The translations under genes were made by a program, and so were the position numbers. The notes beneath the pieces are model-generated. The model ran no database searches, was not told where the DNA came from, and saw only the letters and a list, made by a program, of their open reading frames with translations. From Blautia coccoides (GTDB taxonomy: Bacteria; Bacillota; Clostridia; Lachnospirales; Lachnospiraceae), in assembly GCF_034355335.1 (NCBI RefSeq), contig NZ_CP136422.1, positions 1,801,001 to 1,865,000 of the forward strand: 64,000 bases of DNA, read 5' to 3'. Positions 25,547 through 34,550 of this stretch are shown one piece after another (position 1 is the stretch's first letter; each line of letters starts with the position of its first letter).

Positions 25547-27768
25547 GACAGGAAGAGTTACAGGATTTGTTAAACAGTATGTCACTTCAGGAGAAAATTG
25601 ACCAGATGCTGCAGCTTACAGGAGATTTTTATGAGGATGCGGACAGCGTCATGACAGGACCCGCAGGAGACCTGGGCGTTAACGAGGGAGATATCCGAAT
25701 GGCAGGATCCATTCTGGGAACTGCAGGGGCGAAGAAACTAAAAGACATACAAAAAAATTATATGGAGACACAGCCTCATCATATTCCTATGCTTTTTATG
25801 ATGGATGTGATCCATGGCATGAAAACCATATTTCCCATTCCTCTGGGACAGGGTGCAGCTTTTGAACCGGAACTGTCAAAAAGATGTGCAAGGGCTGCGG
25901 CGAAGGAGGCTGCGGTTACAGGCCTTCACGTGACATTTGCTCCCATGGCAGACTTGGTCCGTGATGCAAGGTGGGGACGTGTGATGGAAGCCACAGGTGA
26001 GGACACTTACCTGAACAGCCTTTTTGCCGAGGCTATGGTGGAAGGTTTTCAGGGGGATGATCTGAGCAGTCCGTATCAGATCGCTGCCTGTGTGAAACAC
26101 TTTGCGGCGTATGGCGCAGCCCAGGCGGGAAGGGATTATAATACAGTGGAGCTTTCAGAACATACACTGAGAGAGTATTATCTCCCAGCTTACAAAGCGG
26201 GAATTGACGCGGGAGCAGCGCTAGTCATGACCTCCTTCAACACAGTAAACGGTATCCCGGCCAGTGCGAATAAATGGCTGATGCGTGATATTCTGAGAGA
26301 CGAGATGGGATTCGACGGTGTGCTGATCTCAGATTTTTCTGCCATACTTGAGACGGTTGCCCATGGCTGTGCCAAAGACAGCAAAGAGGCAGCGAAAAAA
26401 GCACTGGAGGCAGGTGTGGACATTGATATGATGACAAATGTGTATGCTGCCAATCTTGAAAATCTAGTAAAAGAGGGACAGGTGTCAATCTCCCGGATCG
26501 ACGAATGCGTCATGCGGATACTGGAGCTTAAAAATAAACTTGGATTATTTGAGAATCCTTATAAGGACGCTGATGAAGAGAAAGAAAAAGAAGTGATCCT
26601 GTGTAAGGAACACCGGGAACTGGCAAGGGAAGCAGCTGTGAGATCCTTTGTACTGCTGAAAAATGACGGGATACTGCCGTTGGATATGAATAAAAAAATT
26701 GCTTTTATCGGGCCTTTTACAGATGAAAAACAGATAAAGAGCAGTTGGTCTTTTACAGGGGATGATAAGGACTGTGTGACGATAAAGGAGGCAGCCGAAC
26801 GCGTGTTTGACAACAGGAGGACTGTATACCTGAAAGGTTCCCCAGTTATGGGAGGGGACAGCGGACTTGTTGGATTTCAGCCGGCAGATTTCCGGGAGGA
26901 CGCTACGGAAGAACTCACAGCGGAAGAACAAAAAGAGATGCTTTCTGAGGCAGTGAAGGCAGCAAAAAACGCGGACACAGTCATCATGCCTTTGGGGGAA
27001 CATTACCTGCAGAGCGGAGAAGCTGCCAGCCGCGGGGAAATTACCATACCGGAGATACAGATGGAGCTTTACAGGGCTGTCCGGGCGGTGAATCCTAATA
27101 TTGTTGTGGTTCTGTTCAATGGCCGCCCTCTGGATATCAGGGAGATCGCAGGGAAATCCAGAGCTGTGCTGGAAGTATGGCGTCCCGGTACAGAGGGCGG
27201 AAATGCAGTTGTGGATGTGCTGACAGGAAAAGAATATCCGTCCGGTAAGCTGCCCATGAGCTTTCCTTATTGTGTAGGGCAGGTGCCAGTACACTATAAT
27301 GAGTTTTTTACGGGAAGGCCCAACAGGAAAGGTATGCAGGAGCGTTTTCGTTCCAGATATATTGACATTCCCAATGAGCCGCTTTATCCTTTTGGATATG
27401 GGTTGAGCTATACAGATTTCCATATATCTCCGGTCGTGTTGGATAAAGAGGAGATGGGCCTGCAGGATACTGTCCGGGCAGGTGTGAGAATCAAAAATAC
27501 GGGGACAAGAAGAGGAACAGAGACAGTACAGCTATATATCAGAGATGTGGCGGCCAGTGTGGTGCGGCCGGTAAAGGAGCTGAAAGGATTTGAGAAAGTA
27601 ACGCTGGAGCCAGGGGAGGAGCGGGAAATCGTGTTTTTCATCGATGAACCTATGCTGCGTTTCCATACCGCTAGTAACGGCTTTGCCAGTGAACCGGGGG
27701 ATTTTCTGGTGTTTATCGGAACTGACAGCACAACAGAAAACCAGGCTCATTTTTGCCTCTGTAAATAA
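25543..27768 (+). CDS. bglX: Beta-glucosidase-like glycoside hydrolase (GH3)
   Basis: 741 residues without a signal peptide. The N-terminal TIM barrel has the substrate motif KHFAAYGAAQAGRDYN and the nucleophile Asp in GVLISDFSAI near residue 263. The C-terminal alpha/beta sandwich carries GEHYLQSGEAASRGE, the acid/base loop region, and a fibronectin III-like domain closes the protein. Domain order matches BglX-type beta-glucosidases. Its start codon overlaps the rhamnosidase stop. Inference: GH78 removes terminal rhamnose and GH3 then removes beta-linked glucose, as in rutinose- or neohesperidose-type glycosides. Confidence 0.93.
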   Translation: MRQEELQDLLNSMSLQEKIDQMLQLTGDFYEDADSVMTGPAGDLGVNEGDIRMAGSILGTAGAKKLKDIQKNYMETQPHHIPMLFMMDVIHGMKTIFPIPLGQGAAFEPELSKRCARAAAKEAAVTGLHVTFAPMADLVRDARWGRVMEATGEDTYLNSLFAEAMVEGFQGDDLSSPYQIAACVKHFAAYGAAQAGRDYNTVELSEHTLREYYLPAYKAGIDAGAALVMTSFNTVNGIPASANKWLMRDILRDEMGFDGVLISDFSAILETVAHGCAKDSKEAAKKALEAGVDIDMMTNVYAANLENLVKEGQVSISRIDECVMRILELKNKLGLFENPYKDADEEKEKEVILCKEHRELAREAAVRSFVLLKNDGILPLDMNKKIAFIGPFTDEKQIKSSWSFTGDDKDCVTIKEAAERVFDNRRTVYLKGSPVMGGDSGLVGFQPADFREDATEELTAEEQKEMLSEAVKAAKNADTVIMPLGEHYLQSGEAASRGEITIPEIQMELYRAVRAVNPNIVVVLFNGRPLDIREIAGKSRAVLEVWRPGTEGGNAVVDVLTGKEYPSGKLPMSFPYCVGQVPVHYNEFFTGRPNRKGMQERFRSRYIDIPNEPLYPFGYGLSYTDFHISPVVLDKEEMGLQDTVRAGVRIKNTGTRRGTETVQLYIRDVAASVVRPVKELKGFEKVTLEPGEEREIVFFIDEPMLRFHTASNGFASEPGDFLVFIGTDSTTENQAHFCLCK

Positions 27769-27788
27769 GGTCTGTATGTTATCTGAAA

Positions 27789-27816
27789 GTAACTGTTAAG
27801 GTATTCTGAACAGTTA
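27789..27816 (+). repeat. Dispersed GTAACTGTTAAGGTATTCTGAACAGTTA repeat
   Basis: 28 bases with GTAACTGT on the left and ACAGTTA on the right. It is in the intergenic space 88 bases before yesM. Confidence 0.75.
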
Positions 27817-27832
27817 TTTTAGAATCGTAATT

Positions 27833-27872
27833 GCCATAGACACTGGCGGATGCGTCCAGCAGTGTCTATGGC
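27833..27872. terminator. Hairpin between GH3 and yesM-like gene
   Basis: GCCATAGACACTG (27833-27845) pairs with CAGTGTCTATGGC (27860-27872). Only a short T-run follows (TCCTTT), so termination is probably partial. Confidence 0.65.
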
Positions 27873-27904
27873 TCCTTTGCATTTATATCATAAGGGGGAA
27901 GATC

Positions 27905-29650
27905 ATGAAAAGAACACACAGAACCTTATATCTCAATAGAACTATAGTTCTGGTAATGATGATAGGTTATCTGGCGCTGCTGATACTTATGTTGTGTATG
28001 GACTGGTATCTCATTGGGGAGTACCAGCGTAAGAACAGAGAACAGGAGAAGGGCCTTCTCCATACTTATGTGGAGAGCACAGAGGCAGCCATGAACAAGG
28101 TGGACAAGCTCATCTATGACATCTATTCTTTTGACGATAATTTTGACAGGCTGAGCCGGATACAGCCGGATGTTCTGGAATATGGAGATGCCTGGGAACT
28201 AAAGGAGACCATGAACCAGAAAATGCTGATCGAGGAGAATCTGCACGGCTATTATATTTTCTACGGGGGCAGGACAAAACCCTGGTACAATGTGAACACA
28301 GAGCTGATCGCACCGGAAAAGGCTCCGGTTCTGAAAAATCTGCTCACCCAGCTTTTGAACAGGAATCTAAATACGCCGGACAGCAGGGAGAGTCAGATGA
28401 GGAGCTGGGTGACAGTGTCCGCAGAGGATGAGGTCTGTCTTGCCATCAGTTGTGAGAAGGGAAAGGTAGCTCTGTACGGGCTTCACAGTCTGGGTAATAT
28501 AGAAAATGAGGTGCAGGAAAGCGCGGGAAAAAAAACGGATGTGATGATTTTAGAGGACGGTATCATTCTGAAGAACAAAGAGCTGGCTAAACAGTTGGAA
28601 CTGCTGGGAAAGGTGCAGGACTCCAGAGAAGAATACACGAATCGTATCGGAAAATACCAGGTTTACGGTGAGCGGATCCGCAATACTAATCTCTGGATTT
28701 TTACAGCATATGAAACCAACCTCTGGAGTGTGATGAATGTACAGCAGCTGCTGTTGCTTATTGTCACAGTGCTGTCTGTGCTGGCTGTCTGTGTGTTGTA
28801 TCGATTTACCAGGAGACAGGTGCTCACACCTATCCGCAGACTGACTGAGATTATGGATGAGATCAGAGCGGGAGAGAGTGCTGTGGTTCCGGATATGGAT
28901 GCGCGGTTTTATGAAATAAGGCAGATCAATGACACCCTGTCCCAGATGGTGCAGGCTCTGGAAAAGCAGCGGGTGAGAACTGTGGAGGAGGCTGTGGAGA
29001 AGCAGAAAGCACAGATGCAATATCTCCAGCTCCAGTTAAAACCACATTTCTATCTGAATGGGCTGAAAACCCTCAATGCCTTGGTCCTGGAGAAGGAGAC
29101 AGATAAGATGCAGGAGCTGATTCTGAATCTGTCAAAACACATCCGTTATCTTCTGCAGGTGGACAGGGAGACGGTAACGCTGAAAATGGAGATTGAATTT
29201 GTACAAAATTATGTAGAACTGCAGAAACATGTGACCGGGCGCCAGGTTTTTTGTGAGGTGCAGACTGTGGAGGATGCAGAGCAGTGGATGGTCCCGGTAT
29301 TATGCATTCAGACATTTGTGGAGAACAGTGTGAAATATGCCAGATTCGGAAGTGTGCAGGTGCCCCTGCAGATTCAGATTACGGCAGATGTGCTTGTGAC
29401 TGAGGAGGGACGTTTTCTGGATCTCAGTATTCAGGATAACGGACAGGGGTATCCTGAGGAAATTTTGGAGGAGATCAACAAAGAAACAAATACAGGCAGC
29501 CGCAGTGTGGGGATCAACAACATAAAGCGGCGCTGCCAGCTTTTATATGGGGAGAGGGCAGAGTATTATTTTACCAATCAGGACGGAGCTATGAGTGAGT
29601 TAATATTACCGGAGGAGATGCAAAACGATGAATGTATTATTAGTGGATGA
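27905..29650 (+). CDS. yesM: Sensor histidine kinase, YesM/LytS type
   Basis: 581 residues. One membrane helix at residues about 13-35, an extracytoplasmic sensor region of about 240 residues, a second helix near 280-300 (QQLLLLIVTVLSVLAVCVLY), then HAMP, and a HisKA-type segment LQLQLKPHFYLNGLKTL with the phospho-accepting His near residue 380. An HATPase domain follows with DNGQGYPEEI and GINNIKRR. It should sense an extracellular signal and phosphorylate the YesN-like regulator, whose start lies inside this gene. The transporter downstream is the probable target. Confidence 0.93.
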   Translation: MKRTHRTLYLNRTIVLVMMIGYLALLILMLCMDWYLIGEYQRKNREQEKGLLHTYVESTEAAMNKVDKLIYDIYSFDDNFDRLSRIQPDVLEYGDAWELKETMNQKMLIEENLHGYYIFYGGRTKPWYNVNTELIAPEKAPVLKNLLTQLLNRNLNTPDSRESQMRSWVTVSAEDEVCLAISCEKGKVALYGLHSLGNIENEVQESAGKKTDVMILEDGIILKNKELAKQLELLGKVQDSREEYTNRIGKYQVYGERIRNTNLWIFTAYETNLWSVMNVQQLLLLIVTVLSVLAVCVLYRFTRRQVLTPIRRLTEIMDEIRAGESAVVPDMDARFYEIRQINDTLSQMVQALEKQRVRTVEEAVEKQKAQMQYLQLQLKPHFYLNGLKTLNALVLEKETDKMQELILNLSKHIRYLLQVDRETVTLKMEIEFVQNYVELQKHVTGRQVFCEVQTVEDAEQWMVPVLCIQTFVENSVKYARFGSVQVPLQIQITADVLVTEEGRFLDLSIQDNGQGYPEEILEEINKETNTGSRSVGINNIKRRCQLLYGERAEYYFTNQDGAMSELILPEEMQNDECIISG

Positions 29651-30896
29651 CCAGAAGGCCATCGTGGAGAGCCTGAAGAATGGAATTCAGTGGGGGAAAT
29701 TGCCTGTGAGTCAGGTCTATACTGCGTGCAGCGCAAAGGAGGCAAAGCTGGTGCTGCGCAATTTTGAGGTGGACGTACTGGTTAGTGATATTGAAATGCC
29801 CGAGGAGAACGGTCTGTCCCTGTGTAGATGGGCAAAAGAGCAGTTCCAGGAGATAGAATGCATTTTTCTCACGTCCCATGCGGATTTTGCCTATGCGAAG
29901 GAGGCTATCGCTATGGGGGGATTTGACTATGTGCTGCAGCCTGTAAGATACGAAGAGGTGGAGGCAGTGCTCCTAAAAGCATGGGATAACATCAGCAGCA
30001 GGAAAAAACTGCGCCGCCTGGAAAATACCAGAAAGCTGGTCATAGAACAGAGAAATACTATTTTGGATGCCATGCTCTCCAAAATGACGCGGGATAAAGG
30101 GGAGGAAGCTGACCAGATATACCGGCATTATGTGGAGATGTTCCGCATGGAGTATGACAGCTGTGCTGTACATCCTGTTCTTGTACAGATTTTAAAGTGG
30201 AAAAGGCTTTCAGAAACGTGGGAGGAAAATTTGGTACGCATGACTCTCTGCAATATTGCGGAGGAACTGTTTGCGGACCAGGATGTTCGGGCAGGGATTT
30301 CCTGCCTCAGAGAGAACCGCTACTGGCTGTTTCTTGCGGCTGAGAGAGGAGCGGTTGGGGAGGAGCTGTGGCACAGGAGACTGGAAGAATTTTATGCTTT
30401 TGTCAATGAAAATATGGATTTCTCTGTGAGCGTATATCCCATTGCAGAGCTGGACGAGGACTATGCCTTTAGCCATATATTCATGCGTCTGGGCAGGCGG
30501 ATCGAGGGAAATAGGGAGAAAAAGCCGGGGATCTATTGGGATGATGTGGAGGCAGCAGGACATATAGATGAGATAGATCCCATTGATACGGCAGTGAAAT
30601 ATATCAGAAAAAACCTCAGCAAAAATATTTCCAGAGCGGAGGTGGCAGAACTGGTACATTTAAATGAGGAGTATTTTTCCAGGCTGTTCAGACAGGAGAC
30701 AGGGGATACCTTCAAAGATTTTATGATGATGGAGAAAATGAAAGCAGCCAAGAAGCTTTTGGCAGAGACCCATCTGTCAGTCAGTATTGTGGCGTCCAAG
30801 GTGGGATATGACAATTTTTCTCACTTTTCTAAAATGTTTAAAAAAATGACAGAGATGACACCCCAGGAGTACAGAAAGGACAATCAAAAGAGATAA
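29628..30896 (+). CDS. yesN: Response regulator with AraC-type output, YesN type
   Basis: 422 residues, overlapping the kinase by 23 bases. The receiver domain has DD near residues 7-8 and the phospho-acceptor Asp54 in LVSDIEMPEENG. The usual conserved Lys of the KP motif is Gln104 (YVLQPV), a substitution also common in this subgroup. The C-terminal AraC domain shows two helix-turn-helix units: ISRAEVAELVHLNEEYFSRLFRQETG and SIVASKVGYDNFSHFSKMFKK. It likely activates the LplABC genes downstream, where direct repeats lie at 30918-31001. Confidence 0.93.
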   Translation: MNVLLVDDQKAIVESLKNGIQWGKLPVSQVYTACSAKEAKLVLRNFEVDVLVSDIEMPEENGLSLCRWAKEQFQEIECIFLTSHADFAYAKEAIAMGGFDYVLQPVRYEEVEAVLLKAWDNISSRKKLRRLENTRKLVIEQRNTILDAMLSKMTRDKGEEADQIYRHYVEMFRMEYDSCAVHPVLVQILKWKRLSETWEENLVRMTLCNIAEELFADQDVRAGISCLRENRYWLFLAAERGAVGEELWHRRLEEFYAFVNENMDFSVSVYPIAELDEDYAFSHIFMRLGRRIEGNREKKPGIYWDDVEAAGHIDEIDPIDTAVKYIRKNLSKNISRAEVAELVHLNEEYFSRLFRQETGDTFKDFMMMEKMKAAKKLLAETHLSVSIVASKVGYDNFSHFSKMFKKMTEMTPQEYRKDNQKR

Positions 30897-30917
30897 GTCA
30901 CAGAAGCGACAGGACCT

Positions 30918-31001
30918 ATCACGAAAGTGGCAGAATTCCGGTGGGACTATGGCAGGAGTCACGCAGAACATCACAAAAGTACGAATTCCCATCATGAAAG
31001 T
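30918..31001 (+). promoter_or_regulatory. Direct repeats, probable YesN operator
   Basis: ATCACGAAAGT (30918-30928), ATCACAAAAGT (30970-30980) and ATCATGAAAGT (30991-31001). The last two are exactly 21 bases apart, two helical turns. The downstream one lies about 25 bases before a GATAAAAT (31025-31032) that could be the -10. This is the arrangement AraC activators use at the -35 position. Confidence 0.55.
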
Positions 31002-31091
31002 TACAGATAAAAACAGAGATCCCGGATAAAATAGAGACATCATAAAGCTTGTCGATGGGCAGGAAAAGAAAAGGAATGGAGGATGTTTGAA

Positions 31092-32558
31092 ATGAGAAAA
31101 AACATCAGAAGAACAGCAGCTGTGATCAGTGCGGCGGCCATGGCGGTTTCCCTGGCAGCCTGCGGAGGCGGGGATAGTGCCTCTTCAAAAGAATCCGGGA
31201 GAGATGAGGTAAAAACTGTAAATGTCCATATCCCTACCGTATATGATCTGCCGGATGCGCAGAAAGTGGAGGATGAGATCAACAAGATCACAGAGGAGAA
31301 ATATAAAATCCGCCTGGATCTGAATTTTATTACAACAGGAAACTGGCTGCAGCAGTCCAATCTGCTCTTTACCGGTGACGAGGCAGATGTGATCGCTGTA
31401 TACTCCACACCGCTCACAACATATGTGAAGAATGGGCAGCTTGTGGATTTGACAGAGTATTACGACAAGGCATCTGATGCGTTTAAAGCTGTGTGGTCCC
31501 AGGAGGAGATGCAGGGTACAACGGTAAACGGAAAGATTTATGCAGTGCCGAATATGAGGAATTTCGGAAACTATTTTGGACTGAATATCGACTCCGATAT
31601 TGCGGCAGAATTTGGCATAGAGGAAGGCCAGAAGCTGACTATGGAGGACGTGGATACCTTCTTAAGGGCAGCACACGAGAAGTATCCTGACCGTTACGCG
31701 CTGGCACCTCAGGGAACGGATACGATTATCGGACAGTGGAGCTGGGATGGTCTGGGAGACAGCAAATACATCGGTGTCCTTCCGGAATGCGGACAGTCCA
31801 CAGAGGTACAGAACCTGTTTGATACAAAAGATTTCCGGGAATTCTGCACCTGGACACGAGCCTGGTACAAGGACGGCCTGATCATGCAGGATATTCTGAG
31901 CAATACACAGCCATGGCAGACCATGATCGGCAATAAACAGGCGATTGCCTGCCTTGATAATTATGGTGTAAACGGATTGAACGGTATGATCCGTACGGTC
32001 ATTTTAGATAAATGGGCTGTGGCTAATTCCTATTCGGAGCTGTGCTACGGTATCAATATGAACTCCAAAGACAAGGATGCGGCCTGGGAAGTCATGGAGA
32101 TCCTGTACACAGATGCAGAAGTCTCAAAGCTTTTAAATGACGGTATTGAGGGAACGCATTATGTAAAAAATGATGACGGCACCATATCTTTCCCGGACGG
32201 CAAGACAGCCGCTGACTGCGGTTACGGCATGGCTGATGAGTATTGGATCACACCTTACTCTGCAAACAGCCTTCCTCTGGATGTCAACGGAGCATCTTTC
32301 TTTGAGGATCTGCTGAAATTTAATGAGGAGACCATGAAATCCAAAGCCTTCGGATTCGCTTTTGACACAACGGAAGTTGCAGATCAGTATGCTGCCTGCT
32401 GCAGTGTTATGGACAAATACTATAAGGCTCTTATGTCCGGAACTGTGGATGTGGAGAGCACCATTGAACAGGCTGATAAGGAGTTTGAGGCAGCCGGTTT
32501 GAATGATATCATCAAAGCAAAACAGGAGCAGCTCGACACCTTCCTGGCAGGCAGATAG
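31092..32558 (+). CDS. lplA: ABC transporter substrate-binding lipoprotein, LplA type
   Basis: 488 residues from ATG 31092, with GGAGG nine bases upstream; an ATG three codons earlier sits right against that RBS and is less likely. The lipoprotein signal peptide ends LAACG (Cys near residue 24). The long family 1 binding-protein body ends with a DUF3502-like C-terminal region (EEDLLKFNEETMK onward). Such proteins work with LplB and LplC/YtcP permeases and are usually controlled by YesM/YesN. Ligands are mostly complex plant or host oligosaccharides; the actual sugar is unknown. Confidence 0.92.
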   Translation: MRKNIRRTAAVISAAAMAVSLAACGGGDSASSKESGRDEVKTVNVHIPTVYDLPDAQKVEDEINKITEEKYKIRLDLNFITTGNWLQQSNLLFTGDEADVIAVYSTPLTTYVKNGQLVDLTEYYDKASDAFKAVWSQEEMQGTTVNGKIYAVPNMRNFGNYFGLNIDSDIAAEFGIEEGQKLTMEDVDTFLRAAHEKYPDRYALAPQGTDTIIGQWSWDGLGDSKYIGVLPECGQSTEVQNLFDTKDFREFCTWTRAWYKDGLIMQDILSNTQPWQTMIGNKQAIACLDNYGVNGLNGMIRTVILDKWAVANSYSELCYGINMNSKDKDAAWEVMEILYTDAEVSKLLNDGIEGTHYVKNDDGTISFPDGKTAADCGYGMADEYWITPYSANSLPLDVNGASFFEDLLKFNEETMKSKAFGFAFDTTEVADQYAACCSVMDKYYKALMSGTVDVESTIEQADKEFEAAGLNDIIKAKQEQLDTFLAGR

Positions 32559-32569
32559 GAGGGAAACCC

Positions 32570-33517
32570 ATGGCGAAAACAGCGGTTAAACCGGCAGGCG
32601 GACTTCATCGGAAGATGGCCAAGAGAAAAATGACTCTGGCTCTACTGTCCATGATGCTGCCGGGTTTTATCTACCTGATCATCAATAATTATATTCCCAT
32701 GGCAGGCCTGGTCATAGCGTTCAAACGTTTTGACTACAGCAAGGGGATATGGGGAAGTGACTGGTGCGGTTTGAGCAACTTTACTTACTTGTTTAAAACC
32801 CAGGATGCCCTGAATATTATAAGAAATACAGTCTGCTATAACCTGGTATTCATTCTGTTGGGAAATCTTTTAGCGGTTGCGGTTGCCGTTATGCTGAACT
32901 TCCTGCGGGGCAGGATGAACAAAAAAATCTACCAGACAGTAATTTTGATCCCGTATCTGATATCCATGGTTGTGGTTTCTTACATAGTCTTTGGGTTTCT
33001 CAGTCAGGAAAATGGTTTCCTGAACAAGATGATCGTTTCCATGGGCGGAGATACTGTAAGCTGGTACACAGAGGCAAAATACTGGCCCTTTATATTGGTC
33101 CTTGTAAATCTTTGGAAGGGATTTGGATACTCCAGTATTCTCTATTACGCAACGGTTATCGGTATTGATTCTGCACTCTATGAAGCAGCCACTGTGGACG
33201 GAGCTGGACGGTGGCGCCAGGTATGGCATGTGACACTTCCGGGGCTGAAAGGAACAATTATCACCATGGTACTTTTGAATATCGGACGTATGTTTTACAC
33301 GGATTTTGGTCTGTTTTATCAGGTGCCCATGCGCTCCGGGCTGATATCATCCGTGACAGATACCATCGACGTATTCGTTTATAAGGGACTGACCCAGTTA
33401 AATGATATAGGCCGTGCGTCAGCAGCCGGATTTTTACAGTCCGTTCTGGGTTTTATACTGGTCCTGACTGTCAACTTTATTGTCCGTAAGGTCGATGAAG
33501 AAAATGCACTGTTCTGA
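32570..33517 (+). CDS. lplB: ABC transporter permease, LplB type
   Basis: 315 residues, RBS AGGAGGG. Six membrane helices; the N-terminal segment MTLALLSMMLPGFIYLIINNYIPMAGLVIAF is typical of LplB. The EAA loop is ALYEAATVDGAGRWRQVWHVTLPG near residue 210. It lies 11 bases after the binding-protein gene and pairs with the following permease. The ATPase must come from elsewhere. Confidence 0.93.
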   Translation: MAKTAVKPAGGLHRKMAKRKMTLALLSMMLPGFIYLIINNYIPMAGLVIAFKRFDYSKGIWGSDWCGLSNFTYLFKTQDALNIIRNTVCYNLVFILLGNLLAVAVAVMLNFLRGRMNKKIYQTVILIPYLISMVVVSYIVFGFLSQENGFLNKMIVSMGGDTVSWYTEAKYWPFILVLVNLWKGFGYSSILYYATVIGIDSALYEAATVDGAGRWRQVWHVTLPGLKGTIITMVLLNIGRMFYTDFGLFYQVPMRSGLISSVTDTIDVFVYKGLTQLNDIGRASAAGFLQSVLGFILVLTVNFIVRKVDEENALF

Positions 33518-33531
33518 GAAAGGAGGAAATT

Positions 33532-34419
33532 ATGGTCAGTAAAAATAAAACAGGACAGATCGTCTTGAACATTATCTTCATTCTGCTGGCAGTAACAGCT
33601 CTGGCGCCGTTTCTGCTGCTCATCTCCTCCTCTCTGACCAGTGAACCTGTACTCATGAAAGAAGGGTACAGCTTCTGGCCGAAGGAGTTCAGTCTGGCGT
33701 CTTATGCCTATCTGTTCAAAAGCAGCACGAAAATCCTGAGAGGATATGGGATTACCATTTTTGTCACAGTGGTGGGTACTGTGCTGAGTGTTCTGATCAC
33801 CACACTCTTTGCCTATCCCCTATCTAGAAAAGAGCTTCCGGGGAGATACCTGTTTTCGTTTTTCGTATTTTTTACCATGCTGTTTAACGGGGGGCTGGTC
33901 CCGACTTATATGATGTGGACACAGACATTTCATATTAAGGATACACTTTGGGCACTAATCCTTCCGGGGCTTTTGATGAATGCCTTTTACGTCATCATGA
34001 TGCGCTCCTTCTTTACTGCAAATATACCGGATGCACTGGTGGAAGCTGCCAGGATTGACGGGGCAGGGGAATATAAGATACTGTTTAAGATTGTGCTTCC
34101 CCTTTCAAAACCAATGATGGCTACGTTGGCGCTGATGATCGGGCTGGGTTACTGGAATGACTGGATGAACAGCCTTTACTATATCACGAATGAAAAGCTG
34201 TTCAGTATCCAGGCGATTTTGAACACGATCATCACCAATATCCAGTTCCTTACCAGCGGACAGAGTGCGGCAGCCTCCAATGTGGATCTGTCACAGCTCC
34301 CCAGTGTGGGGATCAGGATGGCGATTGCGGTTATCGGAATCCTTCCGGTGTTATGTATTTATCCGTTCTTCCAGAAGTATTTTGTAAAAGGTATTGTTGT
34401 GGGCGGCGTGAAAGGTTAA
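33532..34419 (+). CDS. ABC transporter permease, LplC/YtcP type
   Basis: 295 residues, RBS AAAGGAGG. Six membrane helices and an EAA loop DALVEAARIDGAGEYKILFKIVLP near residue 170. It ends in VKG, as these permeases usually do. It is the second half of the membrane channel with the LplB protein and is the last gene of the operon; a terminator follows at 34428-34462. Confidence 0.93.
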   Translation: MVSKNKTGQIVLNIIFILLAVTALAPFLLLISSSLTSEPVLMKEGYSFWPKEFSLASYAYLFKSSTKILRGYGITIFVTVVGTVLSVLITTLFAYPLSRKELPGRYLFSFFVFFTMLFNGGLVPTYMMWTQTFHIKDTLWALILPGLLMNAFYVIMMRSFFTANIPDALVEAARIDGAGEYKILFKIVLPLSKPMMATLALMIGLGYWNDWMNSLYYITNEKLFSIQAILNTIITNIQFLTSGQSAAASNVDLSQLPSVGIRMAIAVIGILPVLCIYPFFQKYFVKGIVVGGVKG

Positions 34420-34427
34420 AACAAAAA

Positions 34428-34462
34428 AGACGGCTGTAATGAGAAATCATTACGGCTGTTTT
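34428..34462 (+). terminator. Terminator of the lpl operon
   Basis: GACGGCTGTAATGA pairs with TCATTACGGCTGTT (two G-U pairs) around GAAA, then TTTTTG. Confidence 0.85.
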
Positions 34463-34550
34463 TGCGTATGGACAGTACATTTGTTGTGTGTTATCCTTTG
34501 AAAGGACTAACGTATGTCTGAAAATCTTACATAAAAGGATGGGACAAAAT

